64,000 nucleotides of DNA from positions 186,001 through 250,000 of the forward strand of contig NZ_UEFQ01000024.1 of assembly GCF_900489465.1 (NCBI RefSeq), given 5' to 3'. Shown piece by piece: positions 60,252 to 64,000 of this stretch. Every line of letters starts with the position of its first letter. Position 1 is the stretch's first letter. The translations under genes and the position numbers were made by a program. Below the pieces are notes generated by a model. The model did no database searches and was not told the DNA's origin. It saw only the letters and a program-made list of their open reading frames with translations. The DNA is from Aequorivita sp. CIP111184. GTDB lineage: Bacteria > Bacteroidota > Bacteroidia > Flavobacteriales > Flavobacteriaceae.

Positions 60252-60932
60252 TCAGATTTTTTGTAGTGGAAGACCTAACGTGATCCAGTCATGCATTCCT
60301 CCCCTGTAATATAAAATCCTATTAGCTGGATAACCTGCATCCAAAAGGTTCTTTATAGCTGTTGATGATTGAGGGCATTGTGGGCCATTACAAAAAAATA
60401 TACTGGGGTTGCTCTCGTCCAATTCATCCATTCTTCCTACCAACTCGTCATAGGGAATATTTTTTGAGCCCGGAATAGTTACGCCATCAGAGGTATCAGG
60501 TTTTCGCGCATCGATAATGGGCAAACCCTTCATGTGGTGCTGATATACTTCTAATTCACCAACCGTATGCACGGATTGTGCTGCCTTTATCGATTGAATA
60601 CTGCCCCATGTTGTATCAACTTCCACTAAGTCAGGTTCTGTTCCTATATTTTTGGGAATCATATGGTTCCTATCTCTTTTGGGGGTTCTAATCTCTGATA
60701 TATCCCTAATTTTTGCCCTTAGATCATTTATTATAGCTATTTCGGGCATACCAACAGAGGCTACTTTCTCATCTACAATCAATAACGGTGAGTGTTTTAA
60801 TTGATATTTTTCAAATATCTCGGGATGATCCTCAAAATAATTTACTTTGTAGGGCAACCAAGCTTCTTGAAACAATTTCTCAAGCGAAGGTCTATGAGGA
60901 CAGGTTTTTGTTGCTGCTATTAAAATTTTCAT
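60252..60932 (-). CDS. Thioredoxin-like/rhodanese fusion protein
   Basis: The 226-residue protein joins a glutaredoxin-like N-terminal domain (MKILIAATKTCPHRPSLEKL, with a lone Cys in CPHR, about 1-80) to a C-terminal rhodanese domain (about 120-226). The rhodanese has IIDARKPDTSDGVTIPGSKN and the active-site loop FFCNGPQCPQSS with Cys near 184, then YYRGGMHDWITLGLP. Such proteins move sulfur or protect thiols. It may deal with copper-damaged thiols; the function is inferred from the context. Confidence 0.85.
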   Translation of the reverse strand: MKILIAATKTCPHRPSLEKLFQEAWLPYKVNYFEDHPEIFEKYQLKHSPLLIVDEKVASVGMPEIAIINDLRAKIRDISEIRTPKRDRNHMIPKNIGTEPDLVEVDTTWGSIQSIKAAQSVHTVGELEVYQHHMKGLPIIDARKPDTSDGVTIPGSKNIPYDELVGRMDELDESNPSIFFCNGPQCPQSSTAIKNLLDAGYPANRILYYRGGMHDWITLGLPLQKI

Positions 60933-61178
60933 AAAAGTTTTCTTTAATTAATTAGTGTTAAAAATATTTTAAATTTTATATCTCTAGTATTTCGATGAAT
61001 CGTGCATTTTGGCTTTCAAGAATTATCCATTAATAAAATTAATACTGCCTATTTTCTTTAATGGGTGTTTTTATGTCAAATTCTTTTGTTACGGCATAAT
61101 TTCAAGTTTTCAGCTATAACTTGATTTTTCAGGCCATTCTATCCATGGAATGTCTTTTTCAATGTCAAAATCTATTGG

Positions 61179-61379
61179 TCATTTTCTCTTTTTGTAATTG
61201 AAAAATATTACCATCAGTACTATTAAAATTAGAGGTATGGCAATCCACCAGCCCATATGCATTCCCCAGTAATAGTAATCTCCGTTATTGTGCATCATTG
61301 TGTGTACACCTGTATCTTGTTTGCAACTGTTTAAGCTTAAAAGCCCAATTGCGGATAAAATAATTACTAGTGTTTTCAT
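61179..61379 (-). CDS. Small lipoprotein with one membrane helix
   Basis: A 66-residue protein with lipobox SLNSC (Cys near 19), a Met/His/Tyr/Trp-rich stretch (TMMHNNGDYYYWGMHMGWW) and a helix (IAIPLILIVLMVIFF) ending in KKRK. The Met, His and Trp residues could bind copper. The same frame stays open for 22 more codons after the TGA (PIDFDIEKDIPWIEWPEKSS). Confidence 0.65.
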   Translation of the reverse strand: MKTLVIILSAIGLLSLNSCKQDTGVHTMMHNNGDYYYWGMHMGWWIAIPLILIVLMVIFFNYKKRK

Positions 61380-61726
61380 AATATTTAATTTTAGATTACT
61401 ATTTATTTAATTTGTTTTGATTCTAGTTTATGATTATAATTTGTTGTTTATCCATTTTTAAAAAGCCTTATAATTTTTCGATTACATTTTCTAGCATTGA
61501 AGTGGTTTCATTGGCAACATCGTCCAATTTTTTATTTTCTACAGCCTGCAATGCCATTGGCTATAACGGTTTACCTTAGCTCAAATGCCGGGGAAGTTTT
61601 TTTTAATTGTTCAAACAAGTAAACCGAAAAAATCTGTCCGCCATAGACCAGATAACGACTAACTCTAAAATCACTTAAATTCCAAATGCGAAACGGCATT
61701 TACTTGATTGGTTTGTCATGCGTAAT
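61380..61726. other. Intergenic region with DUF302 remnant and structured DNA
   Basis: It holds the DUF302 fragment (61468-61560) and about 165 bases with two hairpins: CGGTTTAC/GTAAACCG (61567-61574 and 61619-61626) and AAATGC/GCATTT (61684-61701). The left flank (from 61425) matches the flank of the intact-looking copy at 62209, so the fragment is part of a duplication. I do not recognise the 165 bases. Confidence 0.6.
61468..61560 (-). pseudogene. Truncated DUF302 fragment
   Basis: These 93 bases match the last ~30 codons of the DUF302 genes at 58861 and 62253 (stop, then NELMENVIEK-like helix back to the MASMQAVEN region), after which the match ends abruptly at CCATTGG. It is the 3' remnant of a third copy. 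Confidence 0.75.
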
Positions 61727-62194
61727 TTATTGGAGCTTATTTCTAAGTCGGGACCGAAACTGGTTGTGGCAATTAACACAGCTTTGTTGGAGGATATCAT
61801 ATTGACTCAATATTTCCGACATTTTATTTTGTTGTGCGGCCTTACTGATAGCTGCGGCACGATCATGTACCACCATATCAATTCGTACAAACTCCTGTAT
61901 ATCTTCTCCCAAGTTCTTTTTGATAATTTGCATCTGTCCGGGATTGATTTCCAAATGGTGGCTTATACGGTAAGCCGCACTGTCAATCATAGGATAATTC
62001 TCTATAAAAACACCTTCGTTTATCTGTTTCATGTCTGCCATCAGTCGATACATGATTGGTAAAAGTTCATCAGATTCCGTTAACTGTTTGTTTTGAGCAT
62101 TGCTTTGCTCTTTTTTACTGTCTTTACAAGACATTGCTGTTAGGCTTACAAAAACCATTACCATAATTGTTATTGTTAATTTTACCCTTTTCAT
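61727..62194 (-). CDS. Cytochrome c'-like lipoprotein
   Basis: The 155-residue lipoprotein has lipobox LTAMSC (Cys near 23), a helical body (LLPIMYRLMADMKQINEGVF, YRISHHLEINPGQMQIIKK) and a C-terminal haem motif SCVNCHNQFR (CxxCH near 138-142). The four-helix pattern with a C-terminal CxxCH resembles cytochrome c'. It may bind haem for redox or copper-related stress. Its leader is closely similar to that of the DUF3347 lipoprotein at 58157 although the rest differs. Confidence 0.78.
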   Translation of the reverse strand: MKRVKLTITIMVMVFVSLTAMSCKDSKKEQSNAQNKQLTESDELLPIMYRLMADMKQINEGVFIENYPMIDSAAYRISHHLEINPGQMQIIKKNLGEDIQEFVRIDMVVHDRAAAISKAAQQNKMSEILSQYDILQQSCVNCHNQFRSRLRNKLQ

Positions 62195-62252
62195 TTTGTC
62201 TTGATTTAAGTTTATGATTATAATTTGTTGTTTATCTATTCTTTAAAAGGAT

Positions 62253-62640
62253 TTATAATTTTTTAATTACATTTTCTAGCATTGAAGTTATTTCATTGGC
62301 AACATCGTTCAATTTTTCATTTTCTACAGCCTGCATTGATGCCATTGGGTTTACCGCGGCTACCTCAATAACTCCATCTTCAATTTCCTGTACTATGACA
62401 TTGCAGGGCAACATCGTTCCAATTTTATCTTCTGCCTGCAAGGCTTTATGCGCATATGGCGGATTACAAGCTCCAAGGATCCTATACTTTTTAAAGTTCA
62501 CATCCAATTTTTTCTTTAAGGTTGCGGTTACATCAATTTCTGTGAGTTTACCAAAACCTTCATCTTTTCAATCCTTTTGTAACTTTATCGATTACTTCTT
62601 CAAAAGTGCCTTTTACATTTTTATTAAAATAATAGTTCAT
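62253..62640 (-). pseudogene. DUF302 domain gene, copy B, frame-shifted
   Basis: The gene would start at ATG 62640 and is highly similar to copy A at 58861. Near 62565-62572 one extra T (CTTTTCAAT against CTTTCAAT in copy A) shifts the frame, so only the C-terminal 84 residues stay open in the second frame. A real inactivating mutation or a sequencing error in a T run are both possible. The rest, including ACNPPYAHKALQAEDK and MLPCNVIVQE, is intact. Confidence 0.8.
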
Positions 62641-62646
62641 AATTTT

Positions 62647-62838
62647 TTAATTTTTAGTGTTCAACGTTCGTTTTTGTTCTTCATATTCTTCTTTGGATAT
62701 TTCGCCCTTGGCGAATCGGTTGTCCAGAGTATCCATAGGATTTTCTCTTTTCCCTGTATTTTGTCTATTTCTTCCATTATACAGAAATACGACCAATACA
62801 AGCACAACTGGTATCAGTATCCACGACCACATCATCAT
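62647..62838 (-). CDS. SHOCT domain membrane protein, copy B
   Basis: The 63-residue paralogue of the protein at 59254, differing at three positions (E to G, I to T, D to N in the linker near residues 29-40). The helix and the SHOCT motif (FAKGEISKEEYEEQKRTL) are identical. The near identity shows that the block duplication is recent. Confidence 0.85.
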   Translation of the reverse strand: MMMWSWILIPVVLVLVVFLYNGRNRQNTGKRENPMDTLDNRFAKGEISKEEYEEQKRTLNTKN

Positions 62839-62916
62839 AATTGTATCGTTTTAGTAATTAACTAATTGTTTTTATTTGTAAATATCCCAATCCTTAGGGC
62901 AGGAATTTATGATCCT

Positions 62917-63522
62917 TTATTTTTTCATTTTCCCTTTCATCTTCTTCATCATTTCAGGATTTTTCTCCATCATTTTCTGCATCATTTCTTCCATCATTTC
63001 AGGGTTTTCATACATCATTTGCACCATCTTTGCTTTCATCTCGTTTTTCATCATTTTGTTGTTTTGGATTTCATCCATCAGCATTTTCCGGCTCTCTTCA
63101 TTCTCCATCATTTTACCGAGCATTTTGGATTGCATCTTTTGCATCATTTCAGGGTTTTTATCCATCATCATCTGCATTTTGGATTGCATCATTTGCATCA
63201 TTTCTGGATTTTTTTCCATCATCATCTGCATATGGGCTTGCATTTTTCCCTTCATTTCGGGGTTTTTGTCCATCATCATTTTCATGTTTCCGGATTCCAT
63301 CTTTTCCATATGTTGCTGCATCATTATCTTTTGAGCCCCTGCATTTTGTTGCGCCAGGCCGATAAATTCACTAAGTTGGCTTGGGTTCGCAATTATTTCC
63401 TGGTACACAGCATTTCGATTGGCTTGAGTTTCCATTGTTTCAGTGGCATTAAATGTTGATTTACAGCTAACCAATGTGCCTACTGCTCCGATAATCATTA
63501 AGGTTTTTACAATTGTTTTCAT
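62917..63522 (-). CDS. Methionine-rich lipoprotein, copy B
   Basis: The 201-residue lipoprotein has a signal with lipobox TLVSC and the same Met-rich repeat as copy A: I count 49 Met in 201 residues. Units such as MMMEKNPEMMQ, SKMQMMMDKNPEMM and ENPEMMEEMMQ follow one another with Lys and Glu. It lacks the short tail (IKDNKFLP) of copy A. It is likely to bind Cu(I) in the periplasm. It lies 78 bases before the SHOCT gene. Confidence 0.82.
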   Translation of the reverse strand: MKTIVKTLMIIGAVGTLVSCKSTFNATETMETQANRNAVYQEIIANPSQLSEFIGLAQQNAGAQKIMMQQHMEKMESGNMKMMMDKNPEMKGKMQAHMQMMMEKNPEMMQMMQSKMQMMMDKNPEMMQKMQSKMLGKMMENEESRKMLMDEIQNNKMMKNEMKAKMVQMMYENPEMMEEMMQKMMEKNPEMMKKMKGKMKK

Positions 63523-63640
63523 TTTATTTTGAATTTAGATTAATACTCTTTTATATAAAATTGTTGTTTATTCGTTTTTTGAATCAATGTTCCGTTTCAT
63601 TTGTAGCCTGCCCAAATCCTTAGGGCAGGAGTTGAGTCTA

Positions 63641-64000
63641 TTATTCTTTATTTTTCATTTTCCCTTTCATCTTCTTCATCATTTCAGGATTTTTCTCCAT
63701 CATTTTCTGCATCATTTCTTCCATCATTTCAGGGTTTTCATACATCATTTGCACCATCTTTGCTTTCATCTCGTTTTTCATCATTTTGTTGTTTTGGATT
63801 TCATCCATCAGCATTTTACGGCTCTCTTCATTCTCCATCATTTTACCGAGCATTTTGGATTGCATCTTTTGCATCATTTCAGGGTTTTTCTCCATCATCA
63901 TCTGCATTTTGGATTGCATCATTTGCATCATTTCTGGATTTTTTTCCATCATCATCTGCATATGGGCTTGCATTTTTCCCTTCATTTCGGGGTTTTTGTC
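63641..64000 (-). CDS. Methionine-rich lipoprotein, copy C, 5' end outside window
   Basis: The visible 119 codons repeat the C-terminal part of copies A and B almost exactly (MKGKMQAHMQMMM, NPEMMQ and SKMLGKMMENEESRKML blocks), ending in KGKMKNKE. The frame is open at the window edge, so the signal peptide lies outside. Its presence shows that the Met-rich gene was amplified at least twice. Confidence 0.82.
   Translation of the reverse strand, partial: DKNPEMKGKMQAHMQMMMEKNPEMMQMMQSKMQMMMEKNPEMMQKMQSKMLGKMMENEESRKMLMDEIQNNKMMKNEMKAKMVQMMYENPEMMEEMMQKMMEKNPEMMKKMKGKMKNKE

Larger units (their letters stand above)
23567..64000. mobile_element. Integrative element / genomic island with metal-resistance cargo (left end; right end outside window)
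   Basis: The tRNA-Pro gene is followed at once by a CTnDOT-type tyrosine recombinase, a BfmA/BtgA mobilization gene, a candidate oriT, a DUF6876 gene and ssb, a typical mobile-element core of Bacteroidota. The rest of the window is cargo: two RND efflux cassettes, two P-type ATPases and a copper-type envelope module. No copy of the tRNA 3' end was seen further right, so the right att site must lie beyond 64000 if the interpretation is right. No relaxase of the usual length and no tra genes are in the window. The left end is well supported; the right-hand extent is inferred. Confidence 0.6.

Noticed and set aside
61561-61726. Integron attC-like site
   Set aside because: The segment has inverted repeats and a CTATAACGG start, but no clear GTTRRRY/RYYYAAC core pair and no integron integrase or cassette nearby.

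Overview
The window comes from an AT-rich Bacteroidota genome, most likely a member of the Flavobacteriaceae. The signs are a type IX secretion C-terminal sorting domain, TAnnTTTG-type promoter elements, a BfmA/BtgA-type mobilization protein, a CTnDOT-type integrase, RND pumps fused to TolC, a MoxR/DUF58/DUF4129/DUF4350 cluster and malate:quinone oxidoreductase. No genus can be named from the sequence alone.

Positions 1 to about 23,490 look like ordinary chromosome. In order they carry: a partial class III nucleotide cyclase; NDH-2; an ECF-type sigma factor with a membrane partner; a PlsC acyltransferase; a CoA-type Nudix hydrolase divergent from a lipoprotein cyclophilin; a UPF0126/TRIC protein; an RDD, SpoIIM, DUF4129, DUF4350, MoxR, DUF58 cluster; oxyR; a DUF4870, PadR, PspC, DUF2807 envelope-stress cluster; trxB; and mqo.

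At 23,494 a tRNA-Pro(GGG) is followed directly by a tyrosine recombinase, a BfmA/BtgA mobilization gene, a candidate oriT, a DUF6876 gene and ssb. I read this as the left end of an integrative mobile element that runs past the right edge of the window. Between ssb and the cargo lie four diverged tandem copies of a unit of about 210 bp with no convincing gene, then a large secreted beta-propeller protein.

The cargo from 31,063 onward is metal homeostasis. Two parallel efflux cassettes (31,063-37,262 and 41,780-48,028) each contain a small secreted protein, a CzcA-type RND pump fused to its own TolC-like outer-membrane factor, and a periplasmic adaptor. Between and after them are a PII-like protein, two Fur-family regulators, SpoIIAA-like proteins, a P1B-4-type ATPase (SPC/HEGST), an unusual P1B ATPase in which the CPx site reads SPAEL, a HupE/UreJ protein and a membrane anchor protein.

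From 52,764 to the end all genes are on the minus strand and look like an envelope copper-handling set: an adaptor with a heavy-metal-binding domain and DUF3347, DUF305, PepSY, a two-helix K+ channel, two further DUF3347 proteins, haem proteins, DUF302, SHOCT proteins, a rhodanese fusion and extremely methionine-rich lipoproteins. A DUF302-SHOCT-Met-rich block is duplicated (58,861-60,142 and 62,253-63,522), a third Met-rich copy runs off the edge, and a broken DUF302 fragment marks an earlier rearrangement. This amplified Met-rich module, the SPAEL ATPase and the 210-bp repeat array are the most interesting things here.
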